Assembly: GCA_017255395.1 (NCBI GenBank)
Contig: JAFKDC010000004.1
Coordinates: 62,001-126,000 of the forward strand
DNA from: Enemella evansiae
GTDB taxonomy: Bacteria > Pseudomonadota > Alphaproteobacteria > Rhodobacterales > Rhodobacteraceae
DNA length: 64,000 nt
Reading direction: 5' to 3'
Under the pieces are notes generated by a model that made no database searches, was not told the DNA's origin, and was given only the letters and a program-made list of their open reading frames with translations. Of the stretch, positions 25,805 to 36,624 are shown one piece after another (positions within the stretch are counted from its first letter, which is position 1; every line of letters starts with the position of its first letter). The translations under genes were made by a program, and so were the position numbers.

Positions 25805-26293
25805 TTGAAGCGTCGGATTTTCAGTTTTTTCACGGACTATGTGCTGCCACTTGTACGGCGCCCAGACATGATCCAGATCGCGGCCCTGTGTTATCGTGGC
25901 GAGGGGCCGGGGCGCGAAGTGCTTCTGATCACCAGCCGGGACACCGGGCGCTGGGTCATTCCCAAGGGCGGACTCATGCGCGGTCGGGACGCCGCCGAGG
26001 CCGCGGCGGAGGAAGCCTGGGAAGAGGCGGGCGTGCGCCCCGTCGCGATTCCCGCCGAGGCAATCGGCGAATTCCGCTACCTGAAGACCAAGCGATCCGG
26101 TCTGCCGGTCCCGGTCCGGGTGCTGGTCTACCCGATGGAGGTCGCCGGGCTGGAAGAGAGTTTTCCCGAGGCCGGTCAGCGCCGTCTGGCATGGCACGCG
26201 CCGCGTGACGCGGCGACAATGGTCGCGGAACCGGGCCTTCGGGAGATATTCGAGCGTTTCCATACGGCATCTTCCGACGTCGCCTTGTTGTAA
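25805..26293 (+). CDS. NUDIX hydrolase
   Basis: A NUDIX-fold hydrolase. The box is present as GGLMRGRDAAEAAAEEAWEEAG with the expected Glu residues. I take the TTG at 25805 (162 residues; weak AAAGG upstream) because homologues have about 20 residues before the MIQIAALCYR strand; the alternative ATG at 25868 gives 141 residues. DTGRWVIPKG resembles the subgroup related to diadenosine or diphosphoinositol polyphosphate hydrolases. It is 48 bases upstream of the phosphate transporter on the same strand, a pairing that may reflect phosphate metabolism. Confidence 0.85.
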   Translation: MKRRIFSFFTDYVLPLVRRPDMIQIAALCYRGEGPGREVLLITSRDTGRWVIPKGGLMRGRDAAEAAAEEAWEEAGVRPVAIPAEAIGEFRYLKTKRSGLPVPVRVLVYPMEVAGLEESFPEAGQRRLAWHAPRDAATMVAEPGLREIFERFHTASSDVALL

Positions 26294-26295
26294 AT

Positions 26296-26314
26296 CTGTT
26301 ACATTGCCGTTACC
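26296..26314 (+). promoter_or_regulatory. PHO-box-like direct repeat upstream of the PiT transporter
   Basis: CTGTTACATTGCCGTTACC at 26296-26314 contains GTTAC at 26298 and 26309, exactly 11 bases apart. That is the period of the PhoB box (two 7-mers with a 4-base spacer), and 12 of 18 positions match the CTGTCAT-N4-CTGTCAY consensus. It is 28 bases before the PiT start codon, so PhoB may control it, possibly as a repressor because of its position. Confidence 0.45.
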
Positions 26315-26341
26315 CGCATCTGCGTATTGCGGGAGTGAGTA

Positions 26342-27832
26342 ATGTCGCACAACGATCTGGACCCCAGCCACCTCGAGACACTGGACCGTGACCTCGGACG
26401 GCTTTCGACGCTAGAGCAGGCCACGGCCTATGTCAGCCGACCGGTCATCGGTCTGGGCGTGGGGCTGGTCTTCGTGGTCTTCGCCGCGCTTCTGGCGGCG
26501 CTGATCTTCGGGCAGGCGAACAACACGCTGGTCGTGGTGATCGCGGCGGCCTTCGGGGCCTACATGGCGCTGAACATCGGCGCCAACGACGTGGCCAACA
26601 ACATGGGTCCCGCGGTGGGCGCCAATGCGCTGACCATGGGCGGCGCCATCGCCATCGCGGTGGTCTTCGAAAGCGCGGGCGCCCTGATCGCGGGCGGCGA
26701 CGTGGTGTCGACCATCGCCAAGGGCATCATCGCGCCGGAAAGCATGGGCACGCCCGGCGCCTTCATCACCGCCATGATGGCGGCCCTTCTGGCCTCGGCG
26801 CTCTGGGTCAACCTTGCCACATGGATCGGCGCGCCGGTCTCGACCACGCATTCGGTGGTCGGCGGCGTGATGGGCGCGGGCATCGCCGCCGCGGGTTTTG
26901 CCGCCGTCAGCTGGGGGCAGATGGGCGCGATTGCCGCAAGCTGGGTGATCTCGCCGATGCTGGGCGGGGCCATCGCCGCCGGATTCCTCTGGTTCATCAA
27001 GTCGAACATCATCTACACCGAGGACAAGATCGCCTCTGCCCGGCGCTGGGTCCCGGTTCTGGTGGGCATCATGGGCGGCGCCTTTGCCGCCTATATCGCG
27101 CTGAAGGGCCTGAAGCAGCTGGTGAAGATCGACCTCGGCGCGGCGCTGCTGATCGGTCTGGGCGCCGGGGTCCTGATCTGGCTGGTGATGATCCCGGTGA
27201 TCCGCCACCAGTCCGAGGGGCTGGAGAACCGCAACAAGTCGCTCAAGGTGCTGTTCGGCATCCCCCTGATCGTCTCGGCGGCGCTGCTCAGCTTCGCCCA
27301 TGGCGCCAACGACGTGGCCAATGCGGTCGGGCCTCTGGCGGCCATCGTGCAGGCCTCGAGCACCGGCGATTTCACCCATGCCTTCGGCATCCCGATCTGG
27401 GTCATGGTGATCGGCGCCATGGGGATTTCCTTCGGCCTCTTCCTCTTCGGGCCGAAGCTGATCCGCATGGTCGGCAACCAGATCACCAAGCTGAACCCGA
27501 TGCGCGCCTATTGCGTGGCGCTATCGGCGGCGATCACGGTGATCGTGGCCAGCTGGCTGGGGCTGCCGGTCAGCTCGACCCATATCGCCGTGGGCGGCGT
27601 CTTTGGCGTGGGCTTCTTCCGGGAATGGGACGCAGAGCGCCGGATGCGCAACGCAAAGGCCGCCGTGCCGAAAGAGATGCGCCTGGCCCCCGAGGAACGG
27701 CGGCGGCGCAAGCTGGTGCGGCGGTCCCATTTCATGACCATCATCGCGGCCTGGGTGATCACGGTCCCGGCGGCGGCGCTGCTGTCGGCGGCGATCTTCA
27801 CGGTGATCCGCGGCGTGCTGGAAGTCTCGTGA
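26342..27832 (+). CDS. Inorganic phosphate transporter, PiT family
   Basis: A 496-residue inner-membrane carrier with about ten membrane segments and the two inverted PiT signatures, NIGANDVANNMGPAVGANAL at about residue 78 and FAHGANDVANAVGPLAAI at about residue 318. It imports phosphate (as metal-phosphate) with protons. GGGAG precedes the ATG. The C-terminal part has a basic cytoplasmic loop (ERRMRNAKAAVPKEMR) before the last segment. No Pit accessory (DUF47) gene is adjacent. A strong terminator follows. Confidence 0.95.
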   Translation: MSHNDLDPSHLETLDRDLGRLSTLEQATAYVSRPVIGLGVGLVFVVFAALLAALIFGQANNTLVVVIAAAFGAYMALNIGANDVANNMGPAVGANALTMGGAIAIAVVFESAGALIAGGDVVSTIAKGIIAPESMGTPGAFITAMMAALLASALWVNLATWIGAPVSTTHSVVGGVMGAGIAAAGFAAVSWGQMGAIAASWVISPMLGGAIAAGFLWFIKSNIIYTEDKIASARRWVPVLVGIMGGAFAAYIALKGLKQLVKIDLGAALLIGLGAGVLIWLVMIPVIRHQSEGLENRNKSLKVLFGIPLIVSAALLSFAHGANDVANAVGPLAAIVQASSTGDFTHAFGIPIWVMVIGAMGISFGLFLFGPKLIRMVGNQITKLNPMRAYCVALSAAITVIVASWLGLPVSSTHIAVGGVFGVGFFREWDAERRMRNAKAAVPKEMRLAPEERRRRKLVRRSHFMTIIAAWVITVPAAALLSAAIFTVIRGVLEVS

Positions 27833-27850
27833 CCGCCTGTGCGCGGCCGG

Positions 27851-27872
27851 AAGGCCCCGCGCGGGGCCTTTT
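27851..27872 (+). terminator. Rho-independent terminator after the PiT gene
   Basis: AAGGCCCCGCGCGGGGCCTT at 27851-27870 is a perfect 20-base palindrome ending in a TTTT run (27869-27872), 19 bases after the stop. It can act on the plus strand and, with the leading AA, partly on the other strand. Confidence 0.85.
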
Positions 27873-28168
27873 CCCGTCGCGCCTGAGGGGGAGCCGCCTG
27901 CCTGCAAGACGCCTCGCCTCGGGAGGCAGGCCCTGACGGGCAAGCCGGGTGAGGGCGGGGCCCAGCGGGCCTGACGGTCCGCGATCTGCCGGGAACGCCC
28001 GCGCCCCAGCTCATCGCCGCGGGCAGCGTCAGGGTAGGGGGCGCCACAACCCCGTCACGCAATTCACATGCAGAGGGCGCGGCCCCGCGGGCACAGGCCC
28101 CGAGCCGCCGCCGGATCACGCCCTGACGCGACACGCCGATCTGCGCTTCCGGGAATCGCCATTGTTAG

Positions 28169-28192
28169 CCGCTCCGCCCCGGGCCGGAGCGG
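28169..28192 (-). terminator. Hairpin after nrdF
   Basis: CCGCTCCG (28169-28176) and CGGAGCGG (28185-28192) form a perfect 8-base-pair stem with an 8-base loop, 18 bases beyond the nrdF stop on the minus strand. No T-tract follows, so it may protect the transcript end rather than terminate. The rest of 27873-28210 shows no gene. Confidence 0.45.
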
Positions 28193-28210
28193 ACCGTCAA
28201 GCAACGGGCG

Positions 28211-31313
<3,103 letters not shown>

Positions 31314-31332
<19 letters not shown>

Positions 31333-31730
31333 CGGGTTCCCCAGAAGGTTTGCAGCCCGTCACGAACACGGGCGATGTCGGCGTCGGTCCCCGCGAGTTC
31401 GAACCGGTAGAGCACGGGCACGTTGCATTTTCGGGCGATGACCTGTCCGGCCATCGCGAATGTCTCTCCGAAGTTCCGGTTGCCGCTGGCGATCACGCCG
31501 CGCAGCAGGGTCCGGTTCGCTTCGATGTTCAGAAACCGGATCACCGGCTTGGTCACCGCGCCGCGCCCCGCCCCGTCCGCGTAGGTCGGACAGATCAGCA
31601 CGAAGGGCGCGGTCATCAGCGGCGGCGCGGCATCGCCGCGCAGGGGCAGCCGGGTGGCGGGAAGGCCAAGCCGCTCCACGAACCGGGCCGTGTTGCCCGA
31701 GCCGCTGGAAAAATAGGCAAGGCTTCCCAT
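31314..31730 (-). CDS. nrdI: NrdI flavodoxin-like protein
   Basis: A 138-residue flavodoxin-like protein that activates oxygen for assembly of the dimanganese cofactor of NrdF. The FMN phosphate loop is [16 protein letters not shown] at the N-terminus; [21 protein letters not shown] and [18 protein letters not shown] are the other NrdI signatures. I start at the ATG at 31730; a TTG two codons earlier is possible. It lies 16 bases after nrdH and overlaps nrdE. Confidence 0.94.
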
Positions 31731-31746
31731 GACCAACCGCCCGGCG

Positions 31747-31968
31747 TCAGGACAGGCGGCTGATCATGTCGGGACGGAACCCGGCCCAGTGCTCGTCGCC
31801 CGCGACGACAACCGGCGCCTGCCGGTATCCAAGCCCGGTGACCAGTTCCATGGCCGCGTCGTCCTCGGTCAGGTCGACCAGGTCGAAATCGATGCCGCGC
31901 GCGGTCAGGGCGCGGGTGGTTGCGGTGCACTGCACGCAGGCGGGCTTGGAATAGACGGTGATACTCAT
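31747..31968 (-). CDS. nrdH: NrdH glutaredoxin-like reductant
   Basis: A 73-residue thioredoxin-fold protein with the active site CVQC ([14 protein letters not shown]), which reduces the C-terminal cysteines of NrdE. ADLTxDD-type and WAGFRPDMI segments are as in other NrdH proteins. It is first in nrdHIEF, 107 bases after the riboswitch. Its Shine-Dalgarno (AAAGGGACA) can pair with an upstream TGTCCCCTT, so translation may be gated. Confidence 0.94.
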   Translation of the reverse strand: MSITVYSKPACVQCTATTRALTARGIDFDLVDLTEDDAAMELVTGLGYRQAPVVVAGDEHWAGFRPDMISRLS

Positions 31969-31973
31969 GCGGT

Positions 31974-32013
31974 TGTCCCTTTGCCGGTTTGCTGCCTGTG
32001 GGCGAAGGGGACA
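31974..32013 (-). promoter_or_regulatory. Possible Shine-Dalgarno-hiding hairpin of nrdH
   Basis: On the minus strand TGTCCCCTT (32013 to 32005) can pair in 8 of 9 positions with AAAGGGACA (31982 to 31974), which holds the nrdH ribosome binding site. The loop is 22 bases. This is a plausible expression platform for the cobalamin riboswitch just upstream, by translational control. Confidence 0.45.
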
Positions 32014-32074
32014 CGGGGACAGGGCCGAAAGACCCGTCCGCGCACCCGGGCCCTCCGCCGCGGTCGTCGTTCAT

Positions 32075-32243
32075 GCTCTGGCAGGTCTCCTGACTTGCGG
32101 CTCAAGCGTTCCCTGTCCGCCTTCCCGGTGCCGTCAGACACCAGTGGAATGGACTGAAACTCGCCGTTTACAGTTGCGGGGGCAGTGCCGGACCCTCACC
32201 GGCTTCCCTCTTAGCCGACGAGTCACCCCGCCGGAACCAAAGC
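32075..32243 (-). promoter_or_regulatory. Cobalamin riboswitch controlling nrdHIEF
   Basis: Read on the minus strand this leader contains the ordered conserved parts of the AdoCbl riboswitch: AAGAGGGAAGCCGGTGAGG, CTGCCCCCGCAACTGTAAAC, CCACTGG, GGGAAGGC and the B12 box AAGTCAGGAGACCTGCC. The closing stem is GCTTTGG (from 32243) with CCAGAGC (ending at 32075). It should bind adenosylcobalamin and shut off nrdHIEF, so that the B12-dependent class II reductase is preferred when B12 is available. No class II gene is in the window. Confidence 0.93.
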
Positions 32244-32245
32244 AA

Positions 32246-32286
32246 CTGCATATTGCGATCCGGGGCAGGGGGGTGTCAATATATTG
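32246..32286 (-). promoter_or_regulatory. nrdHIEF promoter overlapped by two NrdR-box-like sites
   Basis: On the minus strand TTGACA (32279 to 32274) and CAATAT (32255 to 32250) form a promoter with an 18-base spacer, and transcription would begin near 32243, the first base of the riboswitch stem. The NrdR box core CWATATATWG is matched 10 of 10 at 32277-32286 (CAATATATTG) and 8 of 10 at 32246-32255 (CTGCATATTG). The two are exactly 31 bases apart, the usual NrdR box spacing, covering the -35 and -10 elements. Confidence 0.7.
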
Positions 32287-32611
32287 AAGGTCGTTTTCCG
32301 GGGGATAAGTCGAAGTCCGGTATCGGCAGGCGTTTTGCGGGCCCGTCATCCTGCCTTTCGCAGGCGCAGGAACCGGCGGGCCGACCGTCAGCGGATGCCC
32401 TGTCCCGAAGGCCGGGCTGTGGCGCGCAAGGCCCTGCTTTCTGTACCCGCTGGCTCTGCCGGGAACAGCGCGCATCCACAGCCGCGCGCCGGGCATCGGC
32501 CATCATGCTGCGCTGACAAGCTGCCGGGGGGCCACCAGTTCCGGCGCCACCGAATATTCCGATGCACCAATGCGTTACCCCCTCACGGCCAGGGACCCTC
32601 TGCCTTTGCTG
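32287..32611. other. Spacer between the two divergent B12 units
   Basis: About 325 bases without a recognisable gene on either strand; short frames here have no start context or family match. It separates the nrd promoter from the promoter region of the B12-riboswitch-controlled importer. Confidence 0.5.
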
Positions 32612-32639
32612 TTGCCGCGGAGCGCGATCTCTGTATCTT
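32612..32639 (+). promoter_or_regulatory. Candidate promoter of the riboswitch-controlled importer
   Basis: TTGCCG at 32612-32617 and TATCTT at 32634-32639 with a 16-base spacer. Transcription would start near 32645, the first base of the riboswitch closing stem. Match quality is moderate; position is the main support. Confidence 0.4.
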
Positions 32640-32644
32640 CCGGC

Positions 32645-32814
32645 CTGCCACGGTTCCGCAACGGCGGATGAAAAGGGAACGCAGGACGGGGAGACCCAGG
32701 CTGCGGCTGCCCTCGCAACTGTAGGCGGCGAGTTCGCGATCATGCCACTGGCCCCCGGGCCGGGAAGGGATCATCGAACGTCCGAGCCGCGAGCCAGGAG
32801 ACCTGCCATGGCAG
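32645..32814 (+). promoter_or_regulatory. Cobalamin riboswitch controlling the FecCD-type importer
   Basis: Contains the ordered cobalamin riboswitch parts: GATGAAAAGGGAACGCAGG, GCTGCCCTCGCAACTGTAGG, GCCACTGG, GGGAAGGG and the B12 box GAGCCAGGAGACCTGCC. The closing stem pairs CTGCCA (32645-32650) with TGGCAG (32809-32814). It lies 132 bases before the binding-protein gene and points away from the nrd riboswitch. Its presence says the downstream importer is repressed by adenosylcobalamin, which favours a corrinoid substrate. Confidence 0.93.
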
Positions 32815-32912
32815 ACGCAACCGCCGACGAGGGGCTCGGCAGGGTGGCAGCCATGGCCATGGGACCGGACGCCGAAGGGCGCCGGGTCCGGCGCCGTGAT
32901 GCACCCCAAGAG

Positions 32913-32941
32913 CACCTCGGGAAACAAAACTGATCGAGGTG
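32913..32941 (+). promoter_or_regulatory. Shine-Dalgarno-hiding hairpin of the importer operon
   Basis: CACCTCG (32913-32919) pairs perfectly with CGAGGTG (32935-32941), which is the ribosome binding site five bases before the ATG at 32947. A 15-base loop separates them. This looks like the expression platform of the upstream riboswitch: translation is blocked when the hairpin forms. Confidence 0.6.
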
Positions 32942-32946
32942 ATCGC

Positions 32947-33981
32947 ATGTTGTTCAAATCCACCCTCTCCGCCGCGGCTGTCGCGCTGGCGACCTCGGTG
33001 CCCCTTTGGGCCGAGACCATCACCGACGATGTCGGCCGCTCGGTCGAGGTCGATCTTCCGATCCAGCGCGCGGTGATCTTCAACCGCTACTCGGTAGAAT
33101 TCGCCCGCGCCATCGGCGCCATCGATCAGGTTGTCGGCACCGGCGCCAGCACCTATCGCGACCCGGACTACTGGCCCGAATTCACCGAGGCCGACGTGGT
33201 CGGGCAGGGGCAGAACGAACCGAACTACGAGGCGATCATCGCCAAGAACCCCGATCTGGTGATCATGCCGCGCAATGGCGTCTACGAAGAGGCCGCGCGC
33301 CAGCTGGAGCCCTTCGGCATCCCGGTCATGGTCATCACCGCCTGGGACACGCTGAAGCATGTCGAGAACGTCGAGCTGATGGGCAAGCTTTTCGGCCAGG
33401 AAGAGCAGGCGGCGGATCTGGTGGATTACTACGTCGGCTACCAGACCCTGCTGGCCGAGCGTCTGGACGGTGTCCCGCCGGTGCCTGTCTACCTCGAGGA
33501 AAAGCGCCCGCTTGTGACCGTGACGCCGGGGTCCGGCTGGCATGACATGATCGCCGCTGGCGGGGGTGAGAATGTCTTTGGCGATATCGTCATCGAGGAT
33601 CAGGCCGCCTCGCGCGGGAACGTCAACGCCTTCACCATCGACCCCGAGGAAATCGTCCAGCGCCAGCCGCAGCTGATCGTCAAGCTGGAGCCGGGTTCCT
33701 ACACCACGATCCCCGAGGCGCAATACAAGGCGACATGGGCCGACCTGACCAGCCGCGAGGAAATCCTGTCCTCGCCGGCGGGGCAAAGCGGCAATGTCCA
33801 CGTCATCAACTATTACCTCGCGGGCGGGTCGTCCAAGATCACCGGCGCCCTGCAGATCGCCAAATGGGCGCACCCCGAGCTGTTCGCCGATATCGACCCC
33901 GAAGAGGCGATGCGCCAGTGGATCGAGGACTTCCAGGGCCTGCCCTACCAGCCCGGCATGACCTATCAGGCCGGGTTCTGA
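32947..33981 (+). CDS. ABC importer binding protein, BtuF/FepB-like
   Basis: A 344-residue periplasmic binding protein of the helical-backbone class. The signal peptide MLFKSTLSAAAVALATSVPLWA is followed by ETITDDVGRSVEVDLP, the usual first strand. NPDLVIMPRNGVYEEA and GFGIPVMVI-type segments are typical of the cobalamin/iron-siderophore group. ATG at 32947 follows GAGGTGA. First of four co-oriented genes (binding protein, permease, ATPase, FhuF-like) behind a cobalamin riboswitch. The riboswitch favours B12 or cobinamide; the FhuF-like gene and a FepA receptor elsewhere in the window leave a ferric siderophore possible. Confidence 0.88.
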   Translation: MLFKSTLSAAAVALATSVPLWAETITDDVGRSVEVDLPIQRAVIFNRYSVEFARAIGAIDQVVGTGASTYRDPDYWPEFTEADVVGQGQNEPNYEAIIAKNPDLVIMPRNGVYEEAARQLEPFGIPVMVITAWDTLKHVENVELMGKLFGQEEQAADLVDYYVGYQTLLAERLDGVPPVPVYLEEKRPLVTVTPGSGWHDMIAAGGGENVFGDIVIEDQAASRGNVNAFTIDPEEIVQRQPQLIVKLEPGSYTTIPEAQYKATWADLTSREEILSSPAGQSGNVHVINYYLAGGSSKITGALQIAKWAHPELFADIDPEEAMRQWIEDFQGLPYQPGMTYQAGF

Positions 33982-33989
33982 GCGGGTCC

Positions 33990-35114
33990 ATGCGGACCCT
34001 GTCGACAGGCGGGGCGGTGCAGGCCGCCCCCAGCGCCGCCCCGACCGTCGCCGCCTCTGTCGGCGACCTCTATCGCGCGTCGGGCAGGCGGCGCGCCGCG
34101 ATCGTGGCGCTGTCCTTCGTCCTGCTGATCGTGGCCGCGGCGGCGGTGGCGGTGCGCGGCATCAACGAAACCGGCATCGGCACGCTGGCGCTGGTGGTGC
34201 TGGAACGGCTGAGCTTCGGTCACCTCGATCTGGTAGAGGATGAACAGGCCGCCCGCGTCCTTTTGTTCCTGCGCCTGCCGCGCGTGGTCATGGCCATGGT
34301 CGCCGGGGCGGCGCTGTCGGTATCGGGCGTGCTGATGCAGGCCATCACCCGCAACCCGCTGGTCAGCCCCTATACCATCGGCGTGTCCTCGGCGGCGGGC
34401 TTCGGTGCCTCTGTCGCGATCATGTTCGGCGTCGGCGTGCAGGCGGCGGGGGTCTACTTCGTGCCGCTCTCGGCCTTTGCCTGCGCGCTGCTCTGCGCGG
34501 TCTGCGTCTTCTCGCTGGCCTGGTGGCGGGGCATGGGGGCGCAGGCGATGATCCTGACGGGGATCGCGCTGATGTATCTTTTCAGTGCCATGACGGCGGC
34601 GGTGCAGTTCGTCGCCACGGAAGAACAGCTGGCCCGCGTGGTGCACTGGACCTTCGGCAGCCTGAACGGCGTGCAATGGGACGCGGTGGGGCTGTGTGCG
34701 GTGCTGCTGGCGGTGATCCTGCCGGTGATGCAAATGAAGGCCTGGCAGCTGAACGCGCTGACCGTGGCGGGCGACGACGTGGCGCAGTCGCTGGGCATGA
34801 ACGTGCCCCGGCTTCGGGTCACGGCGATCCTGCTGTCGGTCGTGGCGGCGGCGGGTGTCATCAGCTTCGTCGGGGTTATCGGCTTTGTCGGGCTGATCGG
34901 CCCGCACCTGGCGCGCATGATCATCGGCGGCGATCATCGCCTGCTGATCCCCTTCGCGGCGATCTGCGGCGCGGCGCTGCTGCTGGTGGCCGACACCGTC
35001 GGGCGGCTGGCCTTCAGCCCGACCGTCCTGCCGGTGGGGATCGTCGTGGCCTTCGTCGGTGTGCCGATGTTCCTGCACCTCGTCATTTCCCGCAAGCGGG
35101 AGACCTTCGCATGA
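33990..35114 (+). CDS. ABC importer permease, FecCD/BtuC family
   Basis: A 374-residue permease with about ten membrane segments. FecCD signatures are plain: RLPRVVMAMVAGAALSVSGVLMQAITRNPLVSPYTIGVSSAAGFG, then ITFVGVIGFVGLIGPHLARM-like text (SFVGVIGFVGLIGPHLARMI), which contacts the ATPase. The start at 33990 is nine bases after the preceding stop. A soluble N-terminal extension of about 40 residues precedes the first membrane segment. It overlaps the ATPase start by four bases. Confidence 0.92.
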   Translation: MRTLSTGGAVQAAPSAAPTVAASVGDLYRASGRRRAAIVALSFVLLIVAAAAVAVRGINETGIGTLALVVLERLSFGHLDLVEDEQAARVLLFLRLPRVVMAMVAGAALSVSGVLMQAITRNPLVSPYTIGVSSAAGFGASVAIMFGVGVQAAGVYFVPLSAFACALLCAVCVFSLAWWRGMGAQAMILTGIALMYLFSAMTAAVQFVATEEQLARVVHWTFGSLNGVQWDAVGLCAVLLAVILPVMQMKAWQLNALTVAGDDVAQSLGMNVPRLRVTAILLSVVAAAGVISFVGVIGFVGLIGPHLARMIIGGDHRLLIPFAAICGAALLLVADTVGRLAFSPTVLPVGIVVAFVGVPMFLHLVISRKRETFA

Positions 35115-35878
35115 CCACGCTTCAGGCCATGGGCCTGTGCCAAAGGATCGGCGGGCGCACCGTCCTCGACGAGGTCAGCCTCTCTGTCGGGCCGGGGGAG
35201 ATCCTTGGCCTGATCGGTCCGAACGGCGCGGGCAAATCGACGCTGGTGCGCGCCCTGCTGGGACAGTCCCGCCCGGATCGCGGCGCGGTCCTGCTGGGCG
35301 GCCAGCCCGTCCGCAGCCTGTCGGCGCGCGCCTGTGCCCGGCAGATCGCCTATGTGCCGCAGCGCCCGCCGGACGGCTTTCCGGTGACGGTCTTCGACAC
35401 CTGCCTGCTGGGGCGCACGCCCTACATGGGCACGCGGCCCCGGGCCGGGGATATCGCGGTGGTGGAAAGCGTGCTCGACCGGCTTGACCTTGCCGGGCTG
35501 GCCTTCCGCACCATGGACGCGCTCAGCGGCGGCGAGCGTCAGCGGGTCATGCTGGCCCGCGCGCTGGCGCAGCAGACGCCGCTGATCGTCCTCGACGAAC
35601 CCACCAGCGCACTGGACATCGGCAACCAGCTTGCGACGCTGCGCCTTCTGGCGGACGAGGTCCGCACGCGCGGGGTCATCGTCGCCATCCACGACCTGTC
35701 TCTGGCGGCGCGCTTCTCGACCCGGATCGCGCTGCTGCACGAAGGCCGGCTGGTGGCCGAGGGACCGTGGGAAACCGCCCTCACCCCGCAGACCATCCGC
35801 CAGACCTACGGGGTGGAGGCCGAGATCGGCCAGCTGCGCGATGCGCCAGTGATCGCGCCCTTCGAGGTGCGGGCATGA
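35111..35878 (+). CDS. ABC importer ATPase, FecE/BtuD-like
   Basis: A 255-residue ATPase with Walker A GPNGAGKST, Q-loop in AYVPQRPPDGFP, signature LSGGERQRV, Walker [13 protein letters not shown] and the switch histidine in VAIHDLSLAARF. It powers the permease encoded just upstream (overlap four bases, ATGA) and overlaps the FhuF-like gene start by four bases. Confidence 0.94.
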   Translation: MTTLQAMGLCQRIGGRTVLDEVSLSVGPGEILGLIGPNGAGKSTLVRALLGQSRPDRGAVLLGGQPVRSLSARACARQIAYVPQRPPDGFPVTVFDTCLLGRTPYMGTRPRAGDIAVVESVLDRLDLAGLAFRTMDALSGGERQRVMLARALAQQTPLIVLDEPTSALDIGNQLATLRLLADEVRTRGVIVAIHDLSLAARFSTRIALLHEGRLVAEGPWETALTPQTIRQTYGVEAEIGQLRDAPVIAPFEVRA

Positions 35879-36624
35879 GGGACGAAGGCCCCGGGTTCCA
35901 GGTCACGCCGGTGCGGGCACTGGCAGAGGCCTTGCCCGCGCCGCACTGGCCCAACCGTCCCACCACCTTCGCAGAGACCATGCGGGTGGTCGGGCAGCTG
36001 GGAGAGCGGTTTGTTGTCAGCGGGGCAGAGCACCGCGACGGCTGGCTTGCGGCAACGGCCCTGTCTGACGAGGACATTGCAGGCGAAGTGGCGGCCCGGG
36101 GCCGGGCCGCCGGGGTCGAGGATGTGAAGGCCGCCGCCGTCCTGTTCCTTCAGACCTACGCCTACCGGGTAGCCGCGCCTCTGCTGGCGGCATGGGTTCT
36201 GTTCGGGCGCCTGCCCGATGTCTCTGCCGGAAACGTGCTGCTGCGTTTCGGCGCGGATGGGCGTCCCTCGGCGCTGGCCCTGCGCGAACCGCGCATGACC
36301 GGGCTGCCGCACGACAGGCTGCCCGATGCCGAAGGCGTAGCCTCGGACGATCTGACAGGCGTCGCGATCCGGCTGCTGCTGGCGGAGCACCTGCTGCCCC
36401 TGCATGACCGCGTCAGGGCGCAGTACCGCCTTGGCGGCTTGCTGGCCAAGGGCGCGGTGACCTCGCAAATCGGGCTGATCCTGACATGGATCGACACGCA
36501 CAGCACGGTGCCCTGGGCCAGAACCGCCGGGATCGGCCTGGATCTCTTCGAACGGGCGGGTGACAGCCTTGCCGGTCAGGGCAGGGCGGGCGAGATGCTG
36601 CACCTGTCCTCGGGCGGGACCTAG
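35875..36624 (+). CDS. FhuF-like reductase, cut by an in-frame TAG
   Basis: A 249-residue product (MRDEGPGFQVTPVRALAEAL) resembling FhuF-type siderophore-iron reductases: the middle has VLFLQTYAYRVAAPLLAAWVLFGRLPDVSAGNVLLRF, and LARTAGIGLDLF-like text near the end (WARTAGIGLDLFERAG). It overlaps the ATPase gene by four bases, so it belongs to the importer operon. The stop TAG at 36622-36624 comes just before the [2Fe-2S] motif, which follows in the same frame. As written the product lacks its cluster and is probably inactive as a reductase, unless the stop is read through or is a sequencing error. It could act on ferric siderophore or, given the riboswitch, on cob(III)alamin. Confidence 0.75.
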   Translation: MRDEGPGFQVTPVRALAEALPAPHWPNRPTTFAETMRVVGQLGERFVVSGAEHRDGWLAATALSDEDIAGEVAARGRAAGVEDVKAAAVLFLQTYAYRVAAPLLAAWVLFGRLPDVSAGNVLLRFGADGRPSALALREPRMTGLPHDRLPDAEGVASDDLTGVAIRLLLAEHLLPLHDRVRAQYRLGGLLAKGAVTSQIGLILTWIDTHSTVPWARTAGIGLDLFERAGDSLAGQGRAGEMLHLSSGGT

